A stretch of 64,000 bases of DNA from Pollenia angustigena. Taxonomy: Eukaryota; Arthropoda; Insecta; Diptera; Polleniidae. The notes beneath the pieces are model-generated. The model was not told the DNA's origin. It did not search any database and saw only the letters and a list, made by a program, of their open reading frames with translations. Location of the stretch: NCBI GenBank assembly GCA_930367215.1, contig OV884056.1, forward strand, positions 122,014,053 to 122,078,052, in the 5' to 3' direction. The position numbers and the translations under genes are program-made. Positions 33,253 through 43,804 of the stretch are shown one piece after another. Positions within the stretch are counted from its first letter, which is position 1. Each line of letters opens with the position of its first letter.

Positions 33253-34224
33253 AAAAAAAAGTTATTTATTATTATTGTTTTATATGTAAAAACGTTAAAT
33301 TTTTTACCTCTGGAATAGCTCATTGAAAACATGTAGTTCTTGTTTAAACAAAAACATATTTTTATGCCATGAGTAGTGAACTATAGTATGAAAAATGGCT
33401 TAAATTTTTTGTTATAATATAAACACATACAAATATGTTTAGACAAATGTACATTCACAGACCTGCACAGATATATCTGTTTATATCTGTTTCTGTGTGT
33501 TTTCTCAAGTGGATGCGTATGGATGAGTGCTCTTGTGTTTCTGATATAAGTTGATATTATCAATATCATGATTTGTAAAAGAGTGGATGTAAGTTGATAA
33601 AAAAGCAAAATAGAGTATCATATCTGTTTCGCAAAAGCAGATAATTGTTGATACTGATGGAATACAATAAGTTACTTATTGTACGATGCAGTTATTTTCA
33701 ATTATTTTTCAACGCAAAAGAGCCGACCCTTTGGCTGGTAAAAACATAATTTTTTACAAAAACAAAATATGTACACATGAACAGTTATGTGTTTCGAGCA
33801 CAAAAAAGGAAAAAAAAAATTAACAAGAACAAAACTGGTTGGAAGGCAAACATTTTTGAAATTTTCGGTAACGATATGTATTTTGTTTGTGTAAAAAATT
33901 CTTCGATGAAGTTAAAAGGGTGCGTTTTCTTCGTTCAAGTGCCATGTAGACAAAAATTATTGAAAAAAAAATCTGAAAGAACTGAATACGTGTTCATACT
34001 TTGTGTTTGTAAAAAATAAAAACTAGCAAGAAGCGTTGTGATCAGGCCTGCCATATTTACCGATTAATGGACGATTATTGCCTCTTGATTATCAAAGTGC
34101 CCTTTTTTTAATAAACACTTACAACACGGTAATTTTTGGTTTGTTTTATATAAATTACTAATTATGGATAACTTGTTACACAAAGAGACAACTTTTATTA
34201 ATTTACCGCTTATACTTTAGGAAA
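33253..34224. other. No gene recognised
   Basis: AT-rich, with TATCTGTTT and GATATTATCAATATC repeats around 33470-33570 and an unremarkable 80-codon frame at 33777-34019. Nothing here resembles a known family. Confidence 0.5.
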
Positions 34225-34662
34225 AAATCATTTTTGCTATCAGGGCTCGATATGTATGTATTTATTTTATATATGCAGTGTTTGTATTGTGTTTCTACCC
34301 CAAAAAACACATTTTGAAAATATACAACTTCATATGAGAGGCTTAAAGCACAAGGGGAACCGATCTAAAGATATCCACCCGTCCGGCTGGATGTCCATTT
34401 TTGTGCGCAAAGTCAAAGTCGCAATTTTGAAGATAAATTGCTAAAATTCGGTACATAGGTTTTACTTGTCCTAATAATCAAGCCTATGGCAAATGGTGAG
34501 AACATTGACCTGAATCATAACTTTATAATAGTATTTGTTTTCCTGGGTCCATGATTGCGCATGGGTCCCAAATAAAGTACACTCTTAGAAAGTTGTGTAA
34601 ATGTTATGGTGTGGAGTATCATAGCGTCGGGATTGACCGACTATACTTTCTTTTTTGTTTAA
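34225..34662 (+). repeat. INE-1-like repeat, degraded
   Basis: Ends GTCGGGATTGACCGAC (hairpin) followed by TATACTTTCTTTTTTGTTT near 34660, the same 3' pattern as at 22260-22302. The 5' part is diverged; its start is approximate. Confidence 0.5.
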
Positions 34663-34748
34663 ATTGGATATTTGTAACCAAAAAATTAAATTGTTTATTT
34701 AAAATGGATATTTGTATCCAGAAAAAAGAAATAATTTTTTCCAATAGA

Positions 34749-35320
34749 TATTGGACGAAAGAATTATGAATGCAACCTTCCGTACCAAGGTGCGGAATAC
34801 AACCATAATCCAATGCTATGCTCCCACGGAAACTTCACCACTTATCGATAAGGAACAATTTTACAGCAAACTAAATCACACACTTAAGAACATACATACT
34901 TAAGTGTGGCGATATGAACGCCAAAGTAGGCGATAACAACACTGACTTAACAGAAATCATGGGCAAGCATGGCTTAGGTACTATGAATGAAAATGGCGAA
35001 GTGTTTACAGAAATGTGCAGTTCCAACAACCTAGTTATCGGTGGTACCCTGTTCCCCCACAAACGGACCCATAAGATCACCTGGGTTTCTCCAGACGGCC
35101 GAACCGAACAAGATGTGGAGGTGCAGTTTTTAGATGTGTGAAACAAACGCAGTGCATATATTGCCTCCGACCACCACCTTCTGATAGCCGAAACACGTTA
35201 AAAAATCCCACGCACGGACAACCGCAAAAACCATACATCCCCAAGTTTAGATGTTCAAAAGCTCAAAAATCAAAACTTTAGATTGAGATTTGGCACTATG
35301 CGCCCACGATTTGGCGTAAA
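34749..35320 (+). pseudogene. LINE endonuclease fragment
   Basis: Frames read NTTIIQCYAPTE, then after a frameshift near 34900 CGDMNAKVGDNN (the GDxNA endonuclease motif), then HGLGTMNENGE and HKITWVSPDG, and after a further stop IASDHHLLIAE (the SDH motif). These are the successive motifs of an APE-type endonuclease in a non-LTR retrotransposon of the kind often annotated as craniofacial development protein 2-like. No RT follows. It may belong to the same broad family as the RT debris at 59738-60993. Clade not resolved. Confidence 0.75.
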
Positions 35321-35479
35321 AGCAACAAATTATTAATTATAAAAAGATATTTGTAATCAAAAAATTACTTAGGTTATCAATAACCAAAAATAAATAAATT
35401 TTACTTTAATTGTTTAAAAAGTATTTAAATTTGCCGTTTTTTCATAATTTGATTTCCGATTTGTTTTTGAAAATACGCA

Positions 35480-36840
35480 TTTTTATACCCTTCACCGAAG
35501 GTAAGAGGGTATATATAACTTTGTCATTCCGTTTGTATGTTCCACAATATTGATCCTACACCCTATAAAGTATATATATTCTGGGTCCTTATGAAAAGCG
35601 AAGTTCAAATCCGGTTGTCCGTCTGTCCGTGTGTATGTTGAAATGGGTTTTCCGAAAACCCCAGAAATGATGTGGACTAGGTTGATCTATATTTATGTCA
35701 CATATACTCCGTTTAAGTTTGCTATTGAAATTCAGCCAGATCGAGCAAAAAACCACGACTACCTCTAAATTTTTCCAAAAATCCCTTGTTGTTGTATTTT
35801 TTTATTTCCGTATATCTTGAGAACGGCAAAAGCCAAAGTTTCCAAATTAGGTACACACATTTAGGTTGCCAATACACACCATCCTACAAAATGTGGGATT
35901 GGAGAAGTGGGCGTGGTACCTCCCGTACAAAAAAATAAAAAATTGTATAAAATCCTAAATTTTAGGGCTGCCATATGTCCTATGGATATGACTTATATAT
36001 CAAAATATCGGAAATTTCTAGTAGAACATATTTTATAAAAAATTCGGAAAAATCGGTTCAGATACAAAAAAGTTATGACCAAAATAAATACCCACTTTCG
36101 GGAAGCATAGATCTCCCCGAGTACAAGCTTTATAACTCAAGTAAATGGTAAATTTCTTCTTAAACACGTCGGTATATAAATCTGTCAAATCTGTAAAAAA
36201 AATGGCAGAGTTACAACCGAAATGCTGAATCCCCAAAAATTACTCTTTTTATAATTAACTTTGTTAAAATATATATATACAAGTAAATATAAATGTTTAT
36301 ATATAAATATAGCTTAAGTAAATGGTTAAATCCTTAACACGTCGGTATATAAAAATATCAAATCGGTTAGATAATGGGTATGAGCAAATACTCCAAAAAT
36401 GGGCTAAAAAACATCAAAATTTTTATAAAAACCTAAATTTTAGGTCCAAAATGTCGGAAATTTGTATGAGTTATAACCGAAATACTGGGGTCTAATCAAC
36501 GCATACGATATCGAGCAAAATTCATCGAAATTATTTATTTTGGTATCTTGAAACTCGATATCGAATGAAATGTATTGAATTTGAAATAATAGCATTCGAC
36601 ATCGAGTAACTCGACATTACATTTATCGAGTTTTCATTCGATACGCCACTGTCTATCGTTTGCAAAAAAATTCAATAGTTTATTCGATACGATAGTATCG
36701 AATGCTGTGATAAGACCCCTGAATTCCCGAAAATTATATATAACTGTAATTTCTACAATATTGATCCTACACCGTATAAAGTATATATATTCTGGGCCCT
36801 TATGAAAAGCGAAGTTCAAAACCGGTTGTCTCTTATTTTG
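35480..36840 (+). repeat. INE-1-like repeat with a nested Harbinger-type MITE, truncated 3' end
   Basis: Starts TTTTTATACCCTTCACCGAAGG with GGTAAGAGGGTATA nearby (subterminal inverted pair), followed by GTCATTCCGTTTGTATG and CTGGGTCCTTATG. It matches 42197-43400 over most of its length, including the MITE at the same internal site. Internal duplications (CGGTATATAAA, GGGCTGCCATATG) occur. The hairpin end present at 43490-43530 is missing here. Confidence 0.7.
36488..36718. mobile_element. MITE (GGGTCTAATCACCGCAT family), copy 1, TSD CTG
   Basis: TIRs GGGTCTAATCAACGCAT and the complement at the right end (ATGCTGTGATAAGACCC). CTG at 36485-36487 is repeated at 36719-36721. The interior is nearly palindromic and built of ATCGAATA/TATCGAT steps. 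Inserted in the INE-1-like repeat. Confidence 0.85.
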
Positions 36841-36854
36841 TTACAAGTTTTTAT

Positions 36855-37223
36855 AACCCTGCGGCCACACGGTCAAGTTGTTCTTGATAGTCTTTTACTT
36901 GGTGGCCACACGATCAAGTTTTGCCTTTGAATTCCATTCAATTTGCAATACACTCTCACTTTTTTACTAACACACTCACACTTTTTAAATTGATCACGAG
37001 ATTGCTTTCAATTTCACCTTTCCATCTGTTTGGAAATTTAACTTTCAATTTAACAGCTGATTACATGTTTGTCTTTATAAATTGTTTTCCTAATGACATC
37101 TTGAAAGTAAATTGCTTACAAATTGAGTGCAGCCTACGTCACAGCTTTAAATTTTTGTAAATTTTGACAACCAGTATATGTAAAAGACTATCAAGAACAA
37201 ATTGATCGTGTGGCCGCAGGGTT
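36855..37223. mobile_element. MITE/foldback with about 45-bp TIRs (AACCCTGCGGCCACACG)
   Basis: The left end AACCCTGCGGCCACACGGTC through TTCTTGATAGTC is inverted at GACTATCAAGAA...CGTGTGGCCGCAGGGTT, ending at 37223. A further GGCCACACGATCAAG motif at 36902 suggests a second, nested end. No clear TSD. Confidence 0.7.
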
Positions 37224-37937
37224 ACATATACTGCTTGTCAAAATTTACATAAATTAAAAGCTGTGACGTAGGCTGCATTCAATTTTTGAGCAATTTAGGG
37301 TGAGTTCCAAAACATCAGTTGCAAAGCAACTCGCTTTTTTAAGTGCTTTCTACCAAGCAACCGTGAACAATTTTACAATGTTATCAGTACCAAAGTTCAT
37401 TAAAAACAATATCGATGCGTACACAATAATCAAACTAGATATAGTTAAACTCTATGATACTTTTTTGACTTTAACTGCAAAGTATTATGATGTTTAGGAA
37501 CTCAGCCTTACTTTCAAGATGTCATCAAGAAAACAATTAATAAAGATAAACGAAAAATTTGCTCACTAACCTTGAAATCAGCTGTTTTCTTGAACGTAAA
37601 TTGAAACACTCACTGGCAAGGGAATTTTTGAAATTTTTTGGCGATTGCTTGTTTGGCGATGCTTTCGCGATCCTTCTCAGGGAATACGAATCGCTAATCA
37701 TTGCCTACGGCGTATGCGATTCGCGTGGTTGGCACATGCGAACGTTTTCGCGATTCGCATTTAGCTTCCACGCGATGCATCGCGGCGATGTTAGACAACT
37801 TGCCGGCGATTCGCGGGCGATGATTCGGCGATGGAAATTGTTTGCAGGGCACGTTCGTATCAATTTTTAAAAGTACGAGTGTATTGATAAAAAAGTGTGA
37901 GTGCATTAAAGCTTGATAGGCAAAACTTGATCGTGTA
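37224..37937. repeat. Second foldback-related segment
   Basis: Begins as an inverted copy of 37095-37180 (ATGTAAATTTTGACAAGCAG-type sequence) and ends near 37937 with AAAACTTGATCGTGT, which pairs with 36906-36920. A locally GC-richer stretch at 37630-37850 repeats GCGAT/ATCGC words (CGATTCGC, GGCGATG). No protein domain is recognisable, so I read it as the interior of an older copy of the same foldback family. Confidence 0.45.
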
Positions 37938-38173
37938 ACCCTCAAGTAAACTCTCTTATTTTCAATTGTGTAAATAAACGAATGTTAAAATTGGTGCGAC
38001 CCTTGCTAAAATTCGTTTAAATACACAAGGTTTAAAATAGGGGTTTTAAGGTAATATTCGCTTATGAATAAAATTTTAACGGTTTATGCTTAAAACATAT
38101 TTGAAATGTTGTTTAAAATGTTTATGAATACGGCTGTTACTATTCATAACTCATGACCATTTTCTCAATGTAA

Positions 38174-38418
38174 GTCTGAGTTCATACGGCTCATGTCTTA
38201 TTGACAAGATTCTTCCTTTTTCTTCTTTGTACATGAATTGGCGTTCAAATGATTCATGTCATTTTGATATTGAAAACAATAACAAAATTAAACAACGAAT
38301 AAAAAAGCAAAACGTAAAGGCAGTACATGCATCTGCGTACTCGTTTCTTTTCCCCTCGCCCCCCTCTCCTATAAAGTAGCAATCTTGTCAATAAGACACG
38401 AGCCGTATGAACTCAGAC
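38174..38418. mobile_element. 245-bp MITE derived from the Harbinger transposon at 23744-32721
   Basis: TIRs begin GTCTGAGTTCATACGGCTC, matching the 38-bp TIRs of the autonomous element with a few differences. TAA at 38171-38173 is repeated at 38419-38421, a canonical Harbinger target. The left 80 bp match 32640-32721 (reverse complement) and the right 130 bp match 23744-23875, so it is an internal-deletion derivative keeping both ends. Confidence 0.9.
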
Positions 38419-38421
38419 TAA

Positions 38422-38800
38422 CGACAAACTGTCTGTTACTTAATGTCAACATAAATATATTGGACCGATAAACTGTCCGTAAACGATTTTGGGTTTCTCA
38501 ATATACCGGCAAAAACATTGTTTTCAGTTGGCAAAACCACTCAAACTCAAAATACATGCAAAAGTTGGGAGTCAGCTGATTGAATTTATCTGTACGGCAA
38601 ACAAAAGGAAAATAAATAATTGGCAGATGAGTGCCGGTTAGCTTTGCGATAAAATCGAGGCAAATGAGACATTGAGAAAACCAAATTTTTTTAATGTGCA
38701 GTTTTTCGTTGGGAAAAAAGATAATCGCCTAATGAGAAAATGGCCATTAAACTTTTACATAATTTTAAAACTTTTATGACAAACCTACATACATATATAC
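38422..38800. other. No gene recognised
   Basis: Non-coding; words such as AAACTGTCCGTAAACG and CAAATGAGACATTGAGAAA occur, but no repeat family or frame stands out. Confidence 0.5.
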
Positions 38801-38802
38801 TA

Positions 38803-40181
38803 GGGTGGCAGCTAAATGTATGGAGCAATTTTTTTGTATTAATATTGATGTCTCCCGGGCAGAATATTGTGCCACATGGTCTAAAACTGATGTGGAAAAA
38901 ATTTCAGCCAAATCGGATAACTTTTACCCCTGCCCCTTGGAGGTCAAAGTTCAAATGATAAAAAAAAAAATTTCCATACAAGCAAAAAATTTTTTTTTCG
39001 ATTTTTTTTTTTTTTTTTTTTAATATTAGTAAGCTTTATAAGCTTATTAACAACAAAAAATTTAATTTCGATCGGACAAGATTTTCAGTTTCAAAAGTGA
39101 CTCTGAAAAAAAAATTTGAGGCTTGTTAGGGGCTTACTCTAAAAAATTTTCAAAAAAAAATTTTTTTTAGTTTTGATAAGCACACATTAAAGATTTTTTG
39201 TTGCTCTTAATACCAGGTTTTTTAAATGTTTTTTAAAAAATTTTTTTCGACATCGCATTTTTGTTCTAAATTGGGGTAAAAAACTGGAAAAATTCAGTTT
39301 TTTGCCCTATTTAAGAGCATGATTACTAGGGTGCCAGCTAAATTTCAACTTTGGATTTTCAACATCTCCCGGGCGGAATATTGTGCCACATGGTCTAAAA
39401 CTGATGTGGAAAAAATTTCAGCCAAATCGGATAACTTTTACCACTGCCCCTTTGAGGTCAAAGTTCAAATGATAAAAAAAAAAAAATTCCATACAAGCAA
39501 AAAATTTTTTTTCGAATTTTTTTTTTATCATTTGAACTTTGACCTCAAAGGGGCAGGGGTAAAAGTTATCCGATTTGGCTGAAATTTTTTCCACATCAGT
39601 TTTAGACCATGTGGCACAATATTCCGCCCGGGAGATGTTGAAAATCCAAAGTTGAAATTAAGCTGGCACCCTAGTAATCATGCTCTTAAATAGGGCCAAA
39701 AACTGCATTTTTCCAGTTTTTTACCCCAAATTAGAACAAAAATGCGATGTCGAAAAAAATTTTTTAAATAAAATTTAAAAAACCTGGTATTAAGAACAAC
39801 AAAAAATCTTTAATGTGTGCTTATCAAAACTAAAAAAAAATTTTTTTTGAAAATTTTTTAGAGTAAGCCCCTAACAAGCCTCAAATTTTTTTTCAGAGTC
39901 ACTTTTGAAACTGAAAAGCTTGTCCGATCGAAATGAAATTTTTTGTTGTTAATAAGCTTATAAAGCTTACATATATTAAAAAAAAAAAAAAAAAAATCGA
40001 AAAAAAAATTTTTTGCTTGTATGGAAATTTTTTTTTATCATTTGAACTTTGACCTCAAAGGGGCAGAGGTAAAAGTTATCCGATTTGGCTGAAATTTTTT
40101 CCACATCAGTTTTAGACCATGTGGCACAATATTCCGCCCGGGAGATGTTGAAAATCCAAAGTTGAAATTTAGCTGCCACCC
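38803..40181. repeat. 1.38-kb near-perfect palindrome, TA-flanked foldback
   Basis: GGGTGGCAGCTAAAT at 38803 is inverted at ATTTAGCTGCCACCC ending 40181, and the symmetry holds over nearly the whole length with its centre near 39505. Arms are roughly 680 bp, share AT-rich tracts of A/T runs and differ by scattered substitutions. TA flanks both ends, as in Tc1/mariner-type TSDs. A smaller element of the same family (39329-39671) forms the centre. No frame is credible. Confidence 0.85.
39329..39671. mobile_element. 343-bp palindromic MITE forming the centre of the large foldback
   Basis: TIRs GGGTGCCAGCTAAATTTC and its complement GAAATTAAGCTGGCACCC, flanked by TA on both sides. It is itself a palindrome, containing two inverted copies of CCCGGGCGGAATATTGTGCC. 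Confidence 0.75.
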
Positions 40182-40224
40182 TAATATATACATATAAAAA
40201 ATTGTAATGTTTTTTTTTAACCTA

Positions 40225-40535
40225 CCCCAATTTTCCGAAAGTGACATCTGTGGATCTTAATAGCCTTGGTTAAGGACTTACGAAATCATTTATCAGATTT
40301 TATAAGCAACCAAATTTACAGATTTTATTAAACCAACAACTTTTTGGAAAATGTTTGAATTTTTTGACTTTAATACAGACAGCTCCCTAAACTTTTAATT
40401 TTCCGAAAGTGACAGCTGGTGGCCTTAATAGCCCTGGTTGAGGGCTTTCGAAATCATTTATCAGATTTTGTAAACACCCAAATTTACAGATTTTATTCAA
40501 CCAACAACTTTTTGGAAAATTTTTAGTATATTGTA
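40225..40535 (+). repeat. Tandem duplication, about 190-bp period
   Basis: AATTTTCCGAAAGTGACA is found at about 40229 and 40420. Each is followed by TTAATAGCC, GAAATCATTTATCAGATTTT, ATTTACAGATTTTATT and CCAACAACTTTTTGGAAAAT, so two diverged tandem copies are present. Function unknown. Confidence 0.75.
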
Positions 40536-40785
40536 TAATATAGAGTAACTCTCTAAATAATAAAATATATTTCGAATGTTTTAAAATAAACCGTTTTTGA
40601 CTTTAAATTCGGTACAATATCTTACGCTATCATAATTTTTGTGTTTGTTTTAATTTCCAATAGTTTTTTTTTGCTATACACGCGCTCAACAAGATTATTG
40701 TTGCGGTTGATTTACATAAACAAAAAAAAATAATTGCGGATGAAAAAAGTTGTTTTGTACACAACGTTATTTTAATATACATATC

Positions 40786-40874
40786 TTATCGGCTAACAGC
40801 CGGAGCGAGCCGCCGCCGAGCATTTTTTTCCGTCAGCCGCCGCTGCCGATGAAATCGCACGGCGCAGGTCTCTG
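40786..40874. repeat. GC-rich repeat fragment directly upstream of ND-MLRQ
   Basis: A GC-rich patch with CGGCTAACAGCCGGAGCGAG and GCCGCCGCTGCCGATG, ending CGGCGCAGGTCTC. That end is the reverse complement of GAGACCTGCGCCG at 23374, which indicates a dispersed repeat. It ends about 90 bp before the ATG of ND-MLRQ and so lies in or next to its promoter. Confidence 0.55.
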
Positions 40875-40883
40875 TATGATATC

Positions 40884-40895
40884 GTGATTCAGTGA
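40884..40895 (+). promoter_or_regulatory. Possible initiator (TCAGTG) of ND-MLRQ
   Basis: GATTCAGTGAAG contains TCAGTG, close to the fly initiator consensus TCAKTY, about 75 bp before the start codon. No TATA box is evident. This is a weak, short motif. Confidence 0.25.
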
Positions 40896-40964
40896 AGAAA
40901 TTCAGTAAAAACGATTTATTAAATTTCGACGTCAATATTACATAAGATTTAATTTATTAAAATC

Positions 40965-41390
40965 ATGCAGGGAATTGGTTTGCAAAGTATTAAAAAGAAT
41001 CCAGCTGTAAGTTAACGAAATATGTATATATATTACATAAATTTTCCTGTTCCTTTTTAGGAGCATAGGACCTCAAAACGAAATAAAGTTATACAAAAAT
41101 AATTTAATATATTTATAGCTTATTCCTCTCTATGTGTGTGTTGGAGCTGGAGCTTGTGCTGCGGTCTTCTATGTTTTTCGCTTGGCTACAAGAAATCCAG
41201 ATGTAACATGGAATCGTTCAGCTAATCCGGAACCATGGCAAGAATATAAGGATAAACAATACAAGGTATACCTTTATTTATATTTTAAATGCATATACAT
41301 GCATACATATATATTTTTTTGTTTTAGTTTTACTCTCCTATTAGGGACTACAGCAAAGTCAAATCTCCTGCTCCAAATTACGAGGAATAG
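40965..41390 (+). CDS. ND-MLRQ: NDUFA4/MLRQ subunit of the mitochondrial respiratory chain
   Basis: Three exons encode 83 residues: 40965-41006 (14 codons), 41119-41265 (49 codons) and 41328-41390 (20 codons plus TAG). Introns start GTAAGT and GTATAC, end TTTATAG and TTTTAG, and both are phase 0. The protein starts MQGIGLQSIKKNPA, has one membrane segment (LIPLYVCVGAGACAAVFYVF), then RNPDVTWNRSANPEPWQEYK and KFYSPIRDYS. This is the pattern of NDUFA4, the MLRQ subunit, a single-pass inner mitochondrial membrane protein first assigned to complex I and later to cytochrome c oxidase in mammals. An alternative acceptor TTTTTAG at 41060 would insert out-of-pattern codons, so 41119 is preferred. No defect is seen. 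It is the only recognisable host gene in the window. Confidence 0.93.
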
Positions 41391-41434
41391 AATGTCATTA
41401 ATGACTTATTAAGTGGAGAAATCTAAACAAGATA

Positions 41435-41440
41435 AATAAA
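41435..41440 (+). terminator. Polyadenylation signal of ND-MLRQ
   Basis: AATAAA 45 bp after the stop codon, inside GATAAATAAAATAATA. Overlapping AATAAA-like words follow, so the exact cleavage site is open. Confidence 0.6.
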
Positions 41441-41640
41441 ATAATATAAATGTAGTAAATTAATATATATTTTTTTTTCGCATATCACAAATACTTAATA
41501 CAAAAGGCTTATATAAGGATTGAACAAAATTGATAAAATTTTGGGATTAGTAAAAAAGTAGCTAAAACCATGTTGCAAGTAAACAAGGTAGTTCCACCTC
41601 GCAATATATTTTTTTTTTGAAGTTTATCGGAATTATTTCA

Positions 41641-42196
41641 AGTTGGTTTTTTGTAATCATTAAATAAGCGCCCCGGCTTCGCTCGGTAGCTGATTACTAA
41701 AGCCTAGATTACACTATCTCACAAGTCTTACGTATTTCATAATACTTTGTGAGATAGAAATCTAATGAGTTTTGCTGCGACTGTCAAAAAATCTAATGTA
41801 ACATGACAGTTTGTGTTCACACCATCACACAAAGTATAAAAACTTACACATGAAATAAAATGCAACCCTGATCCAATGAAAAGTATTATTGTTTAGAAAT
41901 TTTTCAAAAAACGATGAAGTCGTATGGGATGTCAAACTTTTTTCTTAATACTTGTCATTTTCGTGACACATTGCATTTTTGACATGTATTAATACAAAGT
42001 ATAATAGTGTAATCTAGCCTTAATGATCGATGGAGCCGTTTTCTGATTTTAGGTAAATCGAAAAAAGTGGGCGGGGCAATATTTTCTCTCCGTAAAAACC
42101 TAAGTTGGACCATGGCGATTATTTTAAAGAAAATATCGTCCAAATCGGTCCAGCCGTTCTCAAGTTATGCGATCAGCAACAGACAACATTTAATTT
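41641..42196 (+). repeat. Dispersed repeat fragment split by a MITE
   Basis: GCGCCCCGGCTTCGCTCGG before the MITE, and GGGCGGGGCAATATTTTCTC and CCAGCCGTTCTCAAGTTATG after it, read as parts of one repeat found widely in insect genomes. Its class is not known to me. It abuts the INE-1-like repeat at 42197. Confidence 0.4.
41701..42020. mobile_element. MITE (AGCCTAGATTACACTAT family), copy A, TSD TAA
   Basis: TIRs AGCCTAGATTACACTAT and the right-hand ATAGTGTAATCTAGCCT. TAA at 41698-41700 is repeated at 42021-42023. 320 bp, non-coding. A second copy is at 57587-57939, also with TAA. A TAA duplication fits PIF/Harbinger. Confidence 0.87.
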
Positions 42197-43530
42197 TTAT
42201 ACCCTTCACCGAAGGTAAGAGGGTATATATAACTTTGTCATTCCGTTTGTATGTTCCACAATATTGCTCCTACACCCTATAAAGTATATATATTCTGGGT
42301 CCTTATGAAAATTGAAGTTCAAATCCGGTTGTCCGTCTGTCCGCGTGTATGTTGAAATGGGTTTTCCGAAAATCCCAGAATTGATGTGGACTAGGTTGAT
42401 GTATATTTATGTCACATATACTCCGTTTAAGTTTGCTATTGAAATTCATCCAGATCGGTCCAAAAATGATGGAGATATGAGCAAAAAACCACGACTACCT
42501 CTAAATTTTTCCAAAAATCCCTTGTTGTTGTATTTTTTTTATTTCTGTATATCTTGAGAACGGCAAGAGCCAAAGTTTCAAAATTAGATACACACATTTA
42601 GGTTGCCAATACACACCATCCTATAAAATGTGGGCGGGATTGGAGAAGTGGGCGTGATACCTCCCGTACAAAAAATTGTATAAAAACTACATTTTAGGGC
42701 TGCTATACGTCCTATGGATATGACTATACCAAAATATCGGAAATTTCTAGTAGAACATATTTTATAAAAAACTCGAAAAATCGGTTCAGATACCCTCTTC
42801 GGGAACCATAAATCTCCCCGAGTCCAAGCTTTATAACTCAAGTAAATGGTAAATTTCTTCTTGAACACGTCGGTATATAAATCTGTCAAAAAATGGGCTA
42901 AAAAACGTCAAAATTTTTATAAAAACCTAAACTTTAGGGCTGCCATATGTAATATGTATATGACTTATATACCAAAATGTCGGAAATTTGTATGAGTTAT
43001 AACCGAAATACTGGGGTCTAATCACCGCATACGATATAGAGCAAAATTCATCGAAATTATTTATTTTGGTATCTTGAAACTCGATATCGAATGAAATGTA
43101 TTGAATTTGAAATAATAGCATTCGACATCGAGTAACTCGACATTACATTTATCGAGTTTTCATTCGATACGCCAGTGTCTATCGCAAAAAAAATCAATAG
43201 TTTATTCGATACGATATTGTCGAATGCGGTGATTAGACCCCAGAATTCCAGAAAATTACTCTTTTTATACTCTTCACCGAAGGTAAAAAAGGTATATATG
43301 ACTGTAATTTCTACAATATTGATCCTACACTCTATAAAGTATATATATTCTGGGCCCTTATGAAAAGCGAAGTTCAAAACCGGTTGTCTCTTATAATAAG
43401 AGTCTTATTTAAAAAAAAAAATATTTACCAGTTTTATTTAGTTTTTGTCTAGTTGCTCTGTATTCTGCTCGCACAATGGTGAAGGGGATATAAGATTCGG
43501 CACGGCCGAATATAGCACTCTTACTTGTTA
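42197..43530 (+). repeat. INE-1-like repeat, complete, with nested MITE
   Basis: Starts TTTTTATACCCTTCACCGAAGG and ends with hairpin TTCGGCACGGCCGAA, then TATAGCACTCTTACTTGTT at about 43530. A second start-like TATACTCTTCACCGAAGG is at 43267. It matches 35480-36840, including the MITE at the same internal position. The interior carries GTGTATGTTGAAATGGG and ATATGAGCAAAAAACC, which do not code. INE-1/Helentron relationship is inference from the 3' hairpin and subterminal repeats. Confidence 0.7.
43014..43240. mobile_element. MITE (GGGTCTAATCACCGCAT family), copy 2, flanks CTG/CAG
   Basis: TIRs GGGTCTAATCACCGCAT and ATGCGGTGATTAGACCC. The flanks are CTG (43011-43013) and CAG (43241-43243), one transversion apart. 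The same insertion site as copy 1 shows the two host repeats share a composite ancestor. Confidence 0.85.
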
Positions 43531-43804
43531 TTATATAGAAAAGATTATCAATATTTCATTTAGATTTTAGTTAAATTATGCTAAATTATTACTAAATAAA
43601 TTTTCAACAAGTGTATTCTTGGCAATAAATACCAAGACGAATTCTCTACACGTGGCGGGAAAAAGCCTGCTGACTTTGACAGTTCAAACCAATTTGTTTT
43701 GGTTTTACAATGTCTTGTCGGAAATAGTTGACATTTTAAACCGTAAGCACTAACAATGCAATAAAAAAAACCTTTGTTGTTATTTCTGTAGTTTTTGTAT
43801 TGTT

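Noticed and set aside
41043..41118. Upstream acceptor at 41060 as the real exon 2 start of ND-MLRQ
   Set aside because: It would break the family sequence between NPA and LIPLY; the acceptor before 41119 gives an exact NDUFA4-type protein with phase-0 introns.
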